Positions 51,582 to 60,444 of a stretch of 64,000 nucleotides of DNA are shown here, one piece after another (position 1 is the stretch's first letter; the number at the start of each line of letters is the position of its first letter). A program made the position numbers and the translations under genes. Source of the stretch: Streptomyces sp. TRM49041 (GTDB taxonomy: Bacteria > Actinomycetota > Actinomycetes > Streptomycetales > Streptomycetaceae); NCBI RefSeq assembly GCF_008271805.1, contig NZ_VSRY01000091.1:62001-126000 (forward strand), given 5' to 3'. The notes under the pieces are model-generated. The model was given only the letters and a program-made list of their open reading frames with translations. It made no database searches and was not told the origin of the DNA.

Positions 51582-51974
51582 TCACCGGCTCGGGGGACAC
51601 GGTTGTTCGCTGTACGCGGAATTTCTCGTGGGTGTCGTAAGGGGCTCACTGTGTGATCGATCACAACGAGACACTTCCGCCCGCTTACGTTCCGTGATGA
51701 ATTTCTGCCCCAAAAAAGCCTGAAATGTCTGGGTTTTTAGGTGGCAGACTTACGGGAAGTACACGGGGTGGTGCCTGTGAAGCGCACGAACCCGACCGTG
51801 TACGGTCCCGTTCGCCACCCAAACCCGATCACTCGTGAGGGGTCCGGTTGGGTGTCGATTGAGTAACAGACCTTGATGTGAGGCAAAATCTCCGCCTCAG
51901 GTCGGGCACAAGTCCGGCCTCTCACGCGTTACGTGCGCTGGAGACACCGCAAACACCCAGAGGGGGAGAGTGAC
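51582..51974 (+). other. 393-bp leader/promoter region of the DUF4193 gene
   Basis: A/T-rich around 51690-51745. Contains the palindrome at 51652-51665, and TTGAGT near 51857 followed 19 bases later by CAAAAT near 51882, a poor promoter match. The long leader suggests regulated expression. No gene seen. Confidence 0.4.
51652..51665. promoter_or_regulatory. 14-bp perfect palindrome upstream of the DUF4193 gene
   Basis: TGTGATCGATCACA. It resembles a Crp half-site pair (TGTGA/TCACA) but with a 4-base spacer where Crp uses 6. It starts 71 bases after the cutS stop. Confidence 0.45.
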
Positions 51975-52271
51975 ATGGCTACGGACTACGACACCCCACG
52001 CAAGACCGATGACGACGTCGACCAGGACAGTCTCGAGGAGCTGAAGGCCCGGCGGAACGACAAGTCGACCTCCGCGGTCGACGTCGACGAGTTCGAGGCC
52101 GCCGAGGGCCTGGAGCTGCCGGGTGCCGACCTCTCCAACGAGGAACTGGCCGTCCGAGTCCTTCCGAAGCAGGCGGACGAGTTCACCTGCATGAGCTGCT
52201 TCCTGGTGCACCACCGCAGCCAGCTGGCTCGGGAGAAGAACGGTCAGCCGATCTGCCGCGACTGCGACTGA
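51975..52271 (+). CDS. DUF4193 family zinc-binding protein
   Basis: 98 aa from the ATG at 51975 with GGGGGAGAG upstream. Highly acidic N-terminus (MATDYDTPRKTDDDVDQDS) and a C-terminal four-cysteine motif CMSCFLVHHRSQLAREKNG...CRDCD, likely to bind zinc. A universal, highly expressed small protein of actinomycetes; by size and acidity it may act on RNA polymerase or ribosomes, but its function is not known to me. Confidence 0.92.
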   Translation: MATDYDTPRKTDDDVDQDSLEELKARRNDKSTSAVDVDEFEAAEGLELPGADLSNEELAVRVLPKQADEFTCMSCFLVHHRSQLAREKNGQPICRDCD

Positions 52272-52284
52272 GGTCCGGTCGGCC

Positions 52285-53208
52285 GTGGCAGGCGACAACC
52301 CGTTCCGGAAGCGGCGCTTCCGGCTCCCTGGGAAGCCAGAGGCCCACCAGGGCGGCACAGGCCCGGCGCAGGGCGCTCACGAGGCGTCTGCCGAGCCCTT
52401 CGCCCACCTGCCCTCCTCCGATGCGCGTGACGACGACGAGCGAGGCCGTACGGCCTCGCTCGAATCGACCCGCCGTGGCGCGGCACCCCGCCGGATACGC
52501 CGCTCGACGGCCCGCGCAGGCGGCAGCCTGGACGCCGTCCGGCGCGGAGTGAAGAAGAGCGGCGCGGGCGCCCGGGCGGGCATCGCTCACCTGGCCGACC
52601 GGATCATCGAGAACGCCCCCCGCGTTCCCGTCCGGGACCTGGCCACCCTCCGCAGGCAGTTCCCGGGCCTCGGTCCGGAACAGCTCGCGGACAAACTGAT
52701 CGCGGGCGCGGCCGGTGCCACCGCCACAGTGGGCGCCGGAGTCGGCGCGGCCGCCATGCTGCCCGTTCCCCCCGCGATGTCGGCCGAGCTGGCCGCCGAG
52801 ATCACCGGCGTCGCCGCGATCGAGCTCAAGCTGATCGCCGAACTCCACGAGGTCTACGGACTACGGCCGCCGGGCAACCTCAAACAGCGCGCGATGGCCT
52901 GTCTGACCTCCTGGACGCAGGAGCGCGGCATCGACGTCACCAACCCCGTCACCGTCAACGCGGCCCTCGGCGGCCCGATGAGACGCGAACTGCGCCAGCA
53001 GATCATGAAGCGCACCGTGCGCAATCTGCCGAACCTCATCCCGTTCATGGTGGGTGCCGCGGTCGGCGCCGTCATGAACCGACGCGACACCAAGAAGCTC
53101 GCCGAGCGGATCCGCCGCGACCTGCGCAGCCGCCAGGTCCCCTGGGACGCGCTCCCCGAGCTGCCCCCGCTGGAGCAGCCCGAGAACCCCCGGCAACTCG
53201 GCTACTGA
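52285..53208 (+). CDS. Conserved hypothetical protein with hydrophobic central segments
   Basis: 307 aa, GTG start 13 bases after the DUF4193 stop, so probably one transcript. The N-terminal ~90 residues are basic and disordered. A helical core follows with two glycine/alanine-rich hydrophobic stretches (LIAGAAGATATVGAGVGAAAMLPVPPAMSAELAAEITGVAAIELKLIAELHEVYG and NLIPFMVGAAVGAVMNRRDTKKLAERIRRDL). These look like membrane-inserting or pore-like helices similar in style to EcsC/DUF697 proteins. I do not recognise the family. Confidence 0.75.
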   Translation: MAGDNPFRKRRFRLPGKPEAHQGGTGPAQGAHEASAEPFAHLPSSDARDDDERGRTASLESTRRGAAPRRIRRSTARAGGSLDAVRRGVKKSGAGARAGIAHLADRIIENAPRVPVRDLATLRRQFPGLGPEQLADKLIAGAAGATATVGAGVGAAAMLPVPPAMSAELAAEITGVAAIELKLIAELHEVYGLRPPGNLKQRAMACLTSWTQERGIDVTNPVTVNAALGGPMRRELRQQIMKRTVRNLPNLIPFMVGAAVGAVMNRRDTKKLAERIRRDLRSRQVPWDALPELPPLEQPENPRQLGY

Positions 53209-53251
53209 CCGGCCGGGCCCGGCGGCTAGGCCACCTGCCAGGCCGCCCGTC

Positions 53252-53311
53252 GCCCAGTGCCCCGTCGCCCAGCGTCCCGCCGCCCAGTGCGCCGCCGCCT
53301 AGTGCCCCGCC
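53252..53311. repeat. 4 x 15-bp tandem repeat over the DUF3093 stop
   Basis: Units GCCCAGTGCCCCGTC, GCCCAGCGTCCCGCC, GCCCAGTGCGCCGCC and GCCTAGTGCCCCGCC. The last contains CTA at 53299-53301, the minus-strand TAG stop of the DUF3093 gene. Confidence 0.9.
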
Positions 53312-53781
53312 GTCGCGCCGCGTGCCTGCTGGAGCGCCGCCGCCAGCGCCTCCGGATTCCTGGTCGACAGATACACGTACGGCGTGGGATCGGCCGGGTC
53401 CGTCACCTCGACCCGCACCGCCGTCGGGATGTAGCTGCGCAGCACCATGAACGCCCGCGGGTCCGCCTTGTGCGTACGCCAGGCCCGGGCCTCCTCCGCG
53501 TCCAGGACCTCGGGCTCGCCCAGCGCGCCCGCCGGGATCCGCGCGTCCCCCGCGACGAGGGAGCCCGCCACCACACGGAGACGGGCGGAGCCGTACGCGC
53601 TGACGCCGGTCGCCGCGAGCGCGCCCGCGGCGATCAGCCCGCCGAGCATCGGCACCGCACCCAGCGGCATCAGCATCAGACCGCCGGAGAGGCCCAGCGC
53701 GGCGGCGATCAGCCACCACGGTCCAGGGGCGGTGAGACGTTCGTCGTACTGCGGAGCCGAAGGGAGGTCGGAAGGCTGCAT
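53299..53781 (-). CDS. DUF3093 membrane protein
   Basis: 160 aa from the ATG at 53781. Start MQPSDLPSAPQYDERLTAPGPWW is typical of DUF3093, followed by two adjacent membrane segments (LIAAALGLSGGLMLMPLG, MLGGLIAAGALAATGVSAYG) and a C-terminal cytoplasmic domain (ARLRVVAGSLVAGDARIPAGALG...TPYVYLSTRNPEALAAALQQA). Actinobacterial, function unknown. Divergent from the thioesterase gene across 58 bases. Confidence 0.9.
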   Translation of the reverse strand: MQPSDLPSAPQYDERLTAPGPWWLIAAALGLSGGLMLMPLGAVPMLGGLIAAGALAATGVSAYGSARLRVVAGSLVAGDARIPAGALGEPEVLDAEEARAWRTHKADPRAFMVLRSYIPTAVRVEVTDPADPTPYVYLSTRNPEALAAALQQARGATAGH

Positions 53782-53839
53782 ACACCCAAGCTTGGCACGG
53801 TGCGACCGGGGCCCCGCCGCGCGGGTAAGGTCTGCGGCT

Positions 53840-54415
53840 GTGAGCACTGCACTGACCCCTCCCGCCGAGGCGAGACCGCCGGTACGGCACCCCGACGCAC
53901 CCGCCCCGGGCGCGCCCCTCGGGTCCCACTACGCGCACTGCTTCGGCTGCGGCGGCGGCCAGCCGCACGGACTGCACCTGGAGGCCCGGGCCGGTGAGGG
54001 CGTGACCGTCACCGCCGAGTTCACGGTGACCCCCGACCATCAGGGCGCCCCCGGCCTCGCTCACGGCGGCGTGCTGGCCACCGCGCTCGACGAGACGCTC
54101 GGCTCGCTCGGCTGGCTGCTGCGGGTCGTCGCCGTGACCGGCCGCCTGGAGACCGACTTCGCCCGCCCCGTGCCCGTCGGCACCGTGCTCCACCTGCAGG
54201 CAGCGGTCACCGCCGTGCACGGCCGCAAGATCTACTCCACGGCGACCGGTCGGATCGGCGGGCCCGACGGCCCTGTCGCGGTCCGTGCCGACGCCCTCTT
54301 CATCGAGGTCAAGGTCGATCACTTCATCGACAACGGCCGCCCGGAGGAGATCCGGGCTGCCATGGCCGATCCCGACCAGGTCCGGCGCGCCCGCGCCTTC
54401 GAGGTGAACCCCTGA
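53840..54415 (+). CDS. PaaI-type hotdog-fold thioesterase
   Basis: 191 aa from the GTG at 53840. Hotdog domain: HYAHCFGCGGGQPHGLHLEARAGEGVTVTAEFTVTPDHQGAPGLAHGGVLATALDETLG, with the HGG motif on the central helix and TDFARPVPVGTVLHLQA. Expected to hydrolyse an acyl-CoA or aryl-CoA. It precedes dut with an overlapping TGATG-type junction (stop 54413-54415, ATG at 54415). Confidence 0.9.
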   Translation: MSTALTPPAEARPPVRHPDAPAPGAPLGSHYAHCFGCGGGQPHGLHLEARAGEGVTVTAEFTVTPDHQGAPGLAHGGVLATALDETLGSLGWLLRVVAVTGRLETDFARPVPVGTVLHLQAAVTAVHGRKIYSTATGRIGGPDGPVAVRADALFIEVKVDHFIDNGRPEEIRAAMADPDQVRRARAFEVNP

Positions 54416-54927
54416 TGCGTAACCCTGTCGACGTGCTGATCCGCCGCGTGGACCCGGAGGTGCCGCTCCCGGCGTACGGGCACCCCGGCGACGCCGGCGC
54501 CGACCTCGTCACCACCGAGGCCGCCGAACTCGCCCCCGGCGAACGCGCAGTTCTCCCGACGGGGGTGTCGATCGCCCTCCCAGAGGGGTACGCGGCCTTC
54601 GTACACCCACGCTCGGGACTGGCAGCCCGGCTGGGCGTGGGAATGGTGAATGCCCCGGGGACGGTCGATGCCGGGTACCGTGGAGAGATCAAGGTGATCG
54701 TGGTCAACCTGGACCCGCGTGACAGCGTGCGGTTCGAACGGTTCGACCGGATCGCCCAACTGGTCGTTCAGCAGGTCGAGAAGGTCCGCTTCCACGAGGT
54801 TGCGGAGCTTCCCGGCTCGGCACGGGGCGAGGGGGGCTTCGGGTCCACCGGCGGGCACTCCGCCGTGGGCGGCTGGACGGGTGGGAATCAATACGCTGCG
54901 GTCGTATCCGACCGGGAAGGACAGTGA
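54415..54927 (+). CDS. dut: dUTP diphosphatase
   Basis: 170 aa. All five trimeric dUTPase motifs are visible: DAGADL, HPRSGLAARLGV, APGTVDAGYRGEIKV, RIAQLVVQQV and RGEGGFGSTGGHS. Converts dUTP to dUMP and keeps uracil out of DNA. Coupled to the thioesterase gene upstream; the DUF3710 gene starts 2 bases after its stop. Confidence 0.97.
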   Translation: MRNPVDVLIRRVDPEVPLPAYGHPGDAGADLVTTEAAELAPGERAVLPTGVSIALPEGYAAFVHPRSGLAARLGVGMVNAPGTVDAGYRGEIKVIVVNLDPRDSVRFERFDRIAQLVVQQVEKVRFHEVAELPGSARGEGGFGSTGGHSAVGGWTGGNQYAAVVSDREGQ

Positions 54928-54928
54928 C

Positions 54929-55699
54929 GTGTTCGGACGTCGCAAGAAGAGCCGTACCGCCGAGAACGCGGCGAGCGAGGCCGAGCAGGTCGTCGACGCG
55001 GTCGACACCGACGAGACGACGGAGGAGGAGGACAGCCGGCCGCGCCGTGCGAACCTCCCGCCCGCGCCCCGGCCCGACGGCCCGTGGGACATCTCCGAGG
55101 TGTCCAAGCCCGACGAGGGCCGCGTCGACCTGGGCGGCGTCTTCGTGCCCGGGGTCGAGGGCATGGAGCTGCGCGTAGAGGTCGCCGGTGACGCGATCGT
55201 CGCGGCCACGGTCGTCCTGCGGGACAGCGCCATCCAGCTTCAGGCGTTCGCGGCGCCCAAGAAGGAGGGCATCTGGGGCGAGGTCCGCGAGGAGATCGCC
55301 TCCGGCATCACCCAGCAGGGCGGCGTCATCGACGAGGTCGAGGGCCCCCTCGGCTGGGAGCTCCGAGCCCAGGTACCGGTGCAGCTGCCGGACGGCACGG
55401 GCGGCGTACAGCTGGTGCGGTTCGTCGGCGTCGACGGCCCGCGCTGGTTCCTCCGCGGTGTCATCTCGGGCCAGGGCGCGGTCCAGCCGCAGGCCGCCGG
55501 GCTGCTGGAGCAGGTCTTCCGCGACACGGTCGTCGTCCGCGGCGACGGCCCGATGGCCCCGCGTGACCCGATCGTCCTGAAGCTGCCGAACGACGCGCAG
55601 ATGGTTCCCGAGGGCGTCCAGACGGACACCCAGGGTTCGCGCTTCTCCGGCGACATGGGCCACCTCCAGCGCGGCCCGGAGATCACCGAGGTCCGCTGA
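54929..55699 (+). CDS. DUF3710 family protein
   Basis: 256 aa from the GTG at 54929, with GGAAGGAC upstream inside dut. Basic start (VFGRRKKSRTAE), acidic linker, then the DUF3710 domain (GPWDISEVSKPDEGRVDLGGVFVPGVEGMELRVEV...GTGGVQLVRFVGVDGPRWFLRGVISGQGA). Conserved next to dut across actinomycetes; function unknown, no membrane segments. Confidence 0.92.
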   Translation: MFGRRKKSRTAENAASEAEQVVDAVDTDETTEEEDSRPRRANLPPAPRPDGPWDISEVSKPDEGRVDLGGVFVPGVEGMELRVEVAGDAIVAATVVLRDSAIQLQAFAAPKKEGIWGEVREEIASGITQQGGVIDEVEGPLGWELRAQVPVQLPDGTGGVQLVRFVGVDGPRWFLRGVISGQGAVQPQAAGLLEQVFRDTVVVRGDGPMAPRDPIVLKLPNDAQMVPEGVQTDTQGSRFSGDMGHLQRGPEITEVR

Positions 55700-55847
55700 C
55701 CCCGTTCGTGAGGGGGCGGGGCACACCGGGTGGTGTCAGAATCCTGTCAAGATCACCCGGAAACCGCCGCCCCCGTCCGGTTTGTCACCGTCTCTGGCCG
55801 TAAGGTCGACGCTGCGCAGTCAGCAGTGCTCGAAAGACAATGAGGCC

Positions 55848-58406
55848 ATGAGACGCGGCAAGCTACGGATCTACCTCGGCGCGGCGCCGGGAGTCGGCAA
55901 GACGTACGCGATGCTGTCCGAGGCCCACCGGCGCGTCGAACGCGGCACCGACTGCGCCGTCGCCTTCGTCGAGCATCACTCCCGGCCCCGTACCGAAGCG
56001 CTGCTGGCCGGCCTGGAGCAGGTGCCCCGCCGGACCGTCGAGCACCGCGGCGCGGCCTTCGCGGAGATGGACGTGGACGCCGTCCTGGCGCGGCGCCCCG
56101 CGGTCGCCCTCGTCGACGAGCTCGCCCACAGCAACGTCCCCGGCTCCCGCAACGCCAAGCGCTGGCAGGACGTCGAAGAGCTGCTCGCCGCCGGGATCGA
56201 CGTCGTCTCCACCGTCAACATCCAGCACCTGGAGTCGCTCGGCGACGTCGTCGAGGCCATCACCGGTGTACGCCGACGGGAGACCGTCCCCGACGAGGTG
56301 GTCCGCCGCGCGGACCAGATCGAGCTGGTCGACATGTCCCCGCAGGCCCTGCGCCGCCGCATGGCCCACGGCAACATCTACCAGCCCGACAAGGTCGACG
56401 CCGCCCTCTCCAACTACTTCCGCCCCGGCAACCTCACCGCGCTCCGCGAGCTCGCCCTGCTCTGGACCGCCGACCGGGCCGACGAGTACCTCCAGCAGTA
56501 CCGCAAGGACCACCGCGTCTCGACGATCTGGGGCTCCCGCGAACGCATCGTCGTCGGCCTGACCGGCGGCCCCGAGGGCCGCACCCTCATACGGCGCGCC
56601 GCCCGGCTCGCCGAGAAGGGCGCCGGCGGCGAGGTCCTCGCCGTCTGCATCGCCCGCAGTGACGGCCTGTCCGCCGCGTCCCCCAAGGAGCTCGCCCTCC
56701 AGCGGACCCTCGTCGAGGACCTGGGCGGCACCTTCCACCACGTCATCGGCGACGACATACCCGCCGCGCTGCTGGAGTTCGCGCGCGGCCACAACGCCAC
56801 GCAGATAGTCCTGGGCGCCAGCCGCCGCAAGGCCTGGCAGTACGTGTTCGGGCCCGGCGTCAGCGCCACCGTCGCCCGCGACTCGGGCCCCGACCTCGAC
56901 GTCCACATCGTCACCCACGACGCCGCGGGGCGCGGCCGCGGCCTGCCCACCACCCACCGGGCCCGCTACAGCCGTGGCCGCAGCGCCGCGGCGTGGCTCG
57001 TGGGCGTTCTCGGGCCCTGCCTCCTCACCTGGCTGATGACCGGCATCGACGACGGACCCGGCCTCGCCGACGACATGCTGCTCTTCCTGACGCTCACCGT
57101 CGGCGCCGCCCTCCTCGGCGGACTCGTCCCCGCCCTCGCCTCCGCCACCGTCGGATCGCTCCTCCTCAACTGGTACTTCACACCCCCCACCCGCACCTGG
57201 ACCATCGCCGACCCGGAGAACACCGTCGCCATCGCGGTGTTCTTCGCGGTCGCCGTCTCCGTCGCCTCCGTCGTCGACGTGTCGGCCCGCCGCACCCACC
57301 AGGCCGCGCGGCTGCGCGCCGAGTCCGAGATCCTCTCCGTCCTCGCCGGCAGCGTCCTGCGCGGCGAGACCACCCTCGACGCCCTCCTCCAGCGCGTCCG
57401 TGAGACCTTCGCCATGGACTCCGCGGCCCTCCTCGAACGCCCCGACGACCGCACCCCCTGGGTCTGCGCCGCGCACGCCGGCCCCGGCCGCCCGCCGGCC
57501 CGGCCCGAGGACGCGGATGTGGACATGCCCGCCGGCGACCACCTCGCCCTCGCCCTGACCGGCCGCGTCCTGCCCGCCGAGGACCGCCGCGTACTCGGCG
57601 CCTTCGCCGCCCAGGCCGCCGTCGTCCTCGACCGCCGACGCCTCGTCGGCCAGGCCGAGGAGGCCCGCAGGCTCGCCGAGGGCAATCGCATCCGTACGGC
57701 GCTGCTGGCCGCCGTCTCGCACGACCTGCGCACGCCGCTCGCCGCCATCAAGGCCGCGGTCTCCTCGCTCCGCTGCGACGACGTCGAATGGTCCGACGAG
57801 GACCGGGCCGACCTCCTGGAGGGCATCGAGGACGGCGCCGACCGCCTCCACCACCTCGTCGGCAACCTCCTCGACATGTCCCGCCTCCAGACCGGAACCG
57901 TCGCACCCCTGCTGCGCGAGACGGACCTCGACGAGGTCGTCCCCATGGCTCTGGGCGGTGTCCCCGAGGGCAGCGTCGACCTCGACATCCCCGAGACCCT
58001 GCCCATGGTCACCGTCGACCGCGGACTCCTCGAACGCACCGTCGCCAACGTCGTCGAGAACGCCGTCGAATACGCTCCCGACGACCGCCGTGTGCTGGTC
58101 TCCGCCAGCGCACACGCCGACCGCGTCGAACTCCGGGTCATCGACCGCGGCCGAGGCGTCCCCGACGAGGCGAAGGAACGGATCTTCGCCCCGTTCCAGC
58201 GGTACGGCGACGCCCCGCGCGGCGCCGGAGTGGGCCTCGGCCTCGCCGTCGCCCGCGGCTTCGCCGAGGCCATGCACGGCACCCTGACCGCCGAGGACAC
58301 TCCCGGCGGCGGCCTCACCATGGTGCTCACCCTCAGGGCAGCCCCCGGCGCCGCGGACGCCCGTACCCCCGATCTCCACCACCTAGAGAAGGCAGGCCCC
58401 TCATGA
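55848..58406 (+). CDS. kdpD: Potassium sensor histidine kinase KdpD
   Basis: 852 aa from the ATG at 55848 (GAGG just before; a longer frame lacks family similarity). KdpD N-domain with Walker A GAAPGVGKT (11-19) and DELAHSNVPGSRNAKRWQDV; USP-like domain (ERIVVGLTGGPEGRTLIRRAARL). Membrane segments at about 370-480, closely spaced; GAF-like region; H-box with His625 (LAAVSHDLRTPLAAIKAAV); ATPase (NVVENAVEYAPDD, GAGVGLGLAVARGFAEAMHG). Senses potassium limitation or c-di-AMP-linked signals through the USP domain in other bacteria. No kdpFABC pump genes are next to it. Confidence 0.96.
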   Translation: MRRGKLRIYLGAAPGVGKTYAMLSEAHRRVERGTDCAVAFVEHHSRPRTEALLAGLEQVPRRTVEHRGAAFAEMDVDAVLARRPAVALVDELAHSNVPGSRNAKRWQDVEELLAAGIDVVSTVNIQHLESLGDVVEAITGVRRRETVPDEVVRRADQIELVDMSPQALRRRMAHGNIYQPDKVDAALSNYFRPGNLTALRELALLWTADRADEYLQQYRKDHRVSTIWGSRERIVVGLTGGPEGRTLIRRAARLAEKGAGGEVLAVCIARSDGLSAASPKELALQRTLVEDLGGTFHHVIGDDIPAALLEFARGHNATQIVLGASRRKAWQYVFGPGVSATVARDSGPDLDVHIVTHDAAGRGRGLPTTHRARYSRGRSAAAWLVGVLGPCLLTWLMTGIDDGPGLADDMLLFLTLTVGAALLGGLVPALASATVGSLLLNWYFTPPTRTWTIADPENTVAIAVFFAVAVSVASVVDVSARRTHQAARLRAESEILSVLAGSVLRGETTLDALLQRVRETFAMDSAALLERPDDRTPWVCAAHAGPGRPPARPEDADVDMPAGDHLALALTGRVLPAEDRRVLGAFAAQAAVVLDRRRLVGQAEEARRLAEGNRIRTALLAAVSHDLRTPLAAIKAAVSSLRCDDVEWSDEDRADLLEGIEDGADRLHHLVGNLLDMSRLQTGTVAPLLRETDLDEVVPMALGGVPEGSVDLDIPETLPMVTVDRGLLERTVANVVENAVEYAPDDRRVLVSASAHADRVELRVIDRGRGVPDEAKERIFAPFQRYGDAPRGAGVGLGLAVARGFAEAMHGTLTAEDTPGGGLTMVLTLRAAPGAADARTPDLHHLEKAGPS

Positions 58407-59089
58407 CGCGGGTGCTCGTGGTCGACGACGAGCCGCAGATCGTACGCGCCCTCGTGATCAACCTGAAGGCGCGCACATACGAGGTCGACGCCGCCCCGGA
58501 CGGGGCGACCGCCCTCGCCGTGGCCGCCGCCCGCCACCCCGACGTGGTCGTCCTCGACCTCGGGCTGCCCGACATGGACGGCGTCGACGTCATCAGGGGC
58601 CTGCGCGGCTGGACCCGCGTCCCCATACTCGTGCTCTCCGCCCGCCATACCTCCGACGAGAAGGTCGAGGCCCTCGACGCGGGCGCCGACGACTACGTCA
58701 CCAAGCCGTTCGGCATGGACGAGCTGCTGGCCCGGCTGCGCGCCGCCGTACGCCGCGCCGAGCCGGTGGGTGGCGGGGACGGCGACGTGGTGGTCGTGGA
58801 GGCCGAGGGGTTCACCGTCGACCTCGCGGCGAAGAAGGTCCACCGGGACGGCAGGGACGTCCGGCTGACCCCGACCGAGTGGCATCTGCTGGAGGTCCTC
58901 GTCCGCAACCGCGGCCGGCTCGTCAGCCAGAAGCAGCTCCTCCAGGAGGTGTGGGGCCCGTCGTACGGCACCGAGACCAACTACCTCCGGGTCTACATGG
59001 CCCAGCTGCGCCGCAAGCTGGAGGCGGACCCGTCGCACCCGAAGCACTTCATCACGGAGCCGGGGATGGGATACCGGTTCGAACGGTGA
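58403..59089 (+). CDS. kdpE: Response regulator KdpE
   Basis: 228 aa, ATG overlapping the kdpD stop (ATGA). OmpR-type: Asp52 (VVVLDLGLPDMDG), Lys101 (YVTKPFGMDELLARLRAAVRR), winged helix ending SYGTETNYLRVYMAQLRRKLEADPSHPKHFITEPGMGYRFER, the typical KdpE C-terminus. Expected to activate kdpFABC, encoded elsewhere. Confidence 0.96.
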   Translation: MTRVLVVDDEPQIVRALVINLKARTYEVDAAPDGATALAVAAARHPDVVVLDLGLPDMDGVDVIRGLRGWTRVPILVLSARHTSDEKVEALDAGADDYVTKPFGMDELLARLRAAVRRAEPVGGGDGDVVVVEAEGFTVDLAAKKVHRDGRDVRLTPTEWHLLEVLVRNRGRLVSQKQLLQEVWGPSYGTETNYLRVYMAQLRRKLEADPSHPKHFITEPGMGYRFER

Positions 59090-59148
59090 TCCGGCGGGCC
59101 CGGAGCCGGGCCCGGGTCGGTGACAGATGGCCCCGGTAGGCTTTCCGT

Positions 59149-59547
59149 ATGAGCGCTGCACCGCATACAGGGAAGCCCGCAGGCCGCTTCCGCCGGATGC
59201 TGGACCGGCTGTCCAGCTCTCAGGGCGAGCTCGAGTCCGAGGAGCTCCAGGATGACGCGTACGCGGCGGGCTGCACCCCCATCTGCGACTGCGGTGACCG
59301 GCAGATCGTGAAGGTGACTGGTACCTTGCGGACGGTCACCCTGCGTCCGCGGGCCGGAGTGCCGGCGCTGGAGGCCGAGCTCTTCGACGGTACGGCCCCG
59401 CTGGACGTGGTGTGGCTGGGCCGGCGGTCCATAGTGGGCATCGAACCGGGACGCAGGCTCATAGCCTCCGGCCGGATCTCGGTGAGCCAGGGACGCCGGG
59501 TCCTCTTCAATCCGAAATACGAACTCCGACCGCTCGGACAGGAGTAG
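59149..59547 (+). CDS. OB-fold nucleic-acid-binding domain protein
   Basis: 132 aa. Single OB fold: IVKVTGTLRTVTLRPRAGVPALEAELFDGTAPLDVVWLGRRSIVGIEPGRRLIASGRIS, similar in layout to the wedge-type OB domain of RecG. The CTPICDCGD cysteines may bind metal. Followed after 3 bases by the DUF3159 gene, so one transcript. Function unknown. Confidence 0.88.
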   Translation: MSAAPHTGKPAGRFRRMLDRLSSSQGELESEELQDDAYAAGCTPICDCGDRQIVKVTGTLRTVTLRPRAGVPALEAELFDGTAPLDVVWLGRRSIVGIEPGRRLIASGRISVSQGRRVLFNPKYELRPLGQE

Positions 59548-59550
59548 CCG

Positions 59551-60318
59551 GTGACGTCACTCGACAAGCCGACCACCGATCAGGACGCCCATCGGGGCCC
59601 GGACGGCCAGGACGGCCCTGAGGGCCCTGAGGGTCCTGACGGTCAGGACGGGCACAACACCAAGGCCGTGACCGAGGCCGCGCTGTTCGACGCGTTCGGC
59701 GGGCTCAGGGGCATGGTGGAGACCGTGCTTCCCGGCCTCCTCTTCGTCACGATCTTCACGATCAACAAGGACCTGCATGTCTCGGCCCTCGCGGCCCTGG
59801 CGGTGTCCCTGCTGCTCGTCGTCGTCCGGCTGGTCCGCCGGGACACCGTGAAGCACGCGTTCAGCGGCGTCTTCGGCGTCGCCTTCGGTGTGGTCTTCGC
59901 GATGATGACGGGTAACGCGAAGGACTTCTACCTGCCCGGCATGCTCTACACGCTGGGGCTGGGCGTCACGTACATCGCGACGACGCTGGCGGGGGTCCCG
60001 CTGATCGGCCTGATCCTCGGCCCGGTGTTCAAGGAGAACCTCTCCTGGCGCACCCGCAACCCCGGCCGCAAGAAGGCGTACGCCAAGGCCAGCTGGGCCT
60101 GGGGCCTGATCCTGCTCGCCAAGTGCGCGATCCTCTTCCCGCTGTACTGGTGGGCGGACACCACCCAGCTCGGCTGGGTCCTGGTCGCCCTGAAGATCCC
60201 GCCGTTCCTGCTCGCGGTGTACCTGACGTGGGTGTTCCTCGCGAAGGCGCCGCCGCCGATCGACGTGTTCGCGGAGATGGAGGCGGCGGAGCGCGCCGAG
60301 AAGGAACGCGAGGGCTGA
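59551..60318 (+). CDS. DUF3159 membrane protein
   Basis: 255 aa, GTG start. The N-terminus has a collagen-like Gly/Pro/Asp stretch (GPDGQDGPEGPEGPDGQDG), unusual for the family. Five or six membrane segments follow (TVLPGLLFVTIFTIN, LAALAVSLLLVVVRLV, HAFSGVFGVAFGVVFAMM, YTLGLGVTYIATTLAG, ILLAKCAILFPLYWW, IPPFLLAVYLTWVFLA) with a charged tail. Conserved with the OB-fold gene and the trk genes in actinomycetes; a link with potassium transport is suggested by context only. Confidence 0.9.
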   Translation: MTSLDKPTTDQDAHRGPDGQDGPEGPEGPDGQDGHNTKAVTEAALFDAFGGLRGMVETVLPGLLFVTIFTINKDLHVSALAALAVSLLLVVVRLVRRDTVKHAFSGVFGVAFGVVFAMMTGNAKDFYLPGMLYTLGLGVTYIATTLAGVPLIGLILGPVFKENLSWRTRNPGRKKAYAKASWAWGLILLAKCAILFPLYWWADTTQLGWVLVALKIPPFLLAVYLTWVFLAKAPPPIDVFAEMEAAERAEKEREG

Positions 60319-60325
60319 CGGGCCC

Positions 60326-60355
60326 GCCGGTCCGTCGCGCCCACGACGGACCGGC
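60326..60355. terminator. Hairpin between DUF3159 and trk genes
   Basis: GCCGGTCCGTCG / CGACGGACCGGC, 12-bp perfect stem, 6-base loop. Confidence 0.8.
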
Positions 60356-60444
60356 AAAGCACTCGTCGCCGGCGGATGCCGGGGCCCCGCCGGTACCGGG
60401 GGTCCAGCCGGTCGCTGCCCCCGGCTTGCGGCGTCAGCCCGGCA

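Noticed and set aside
51652-51665. Crp binding site
   Set aside because: Half-sites are separated by 4 bases and not the 6 required for Crp; kept only as an unassigned palindrome.
55700-55847. Search for kdpFABC genes or a KdpE box before kdpD
   Set aside because: No transporter gene is present and the TGTCA repeats near 55736-55752 are too short to call a KdpE site.
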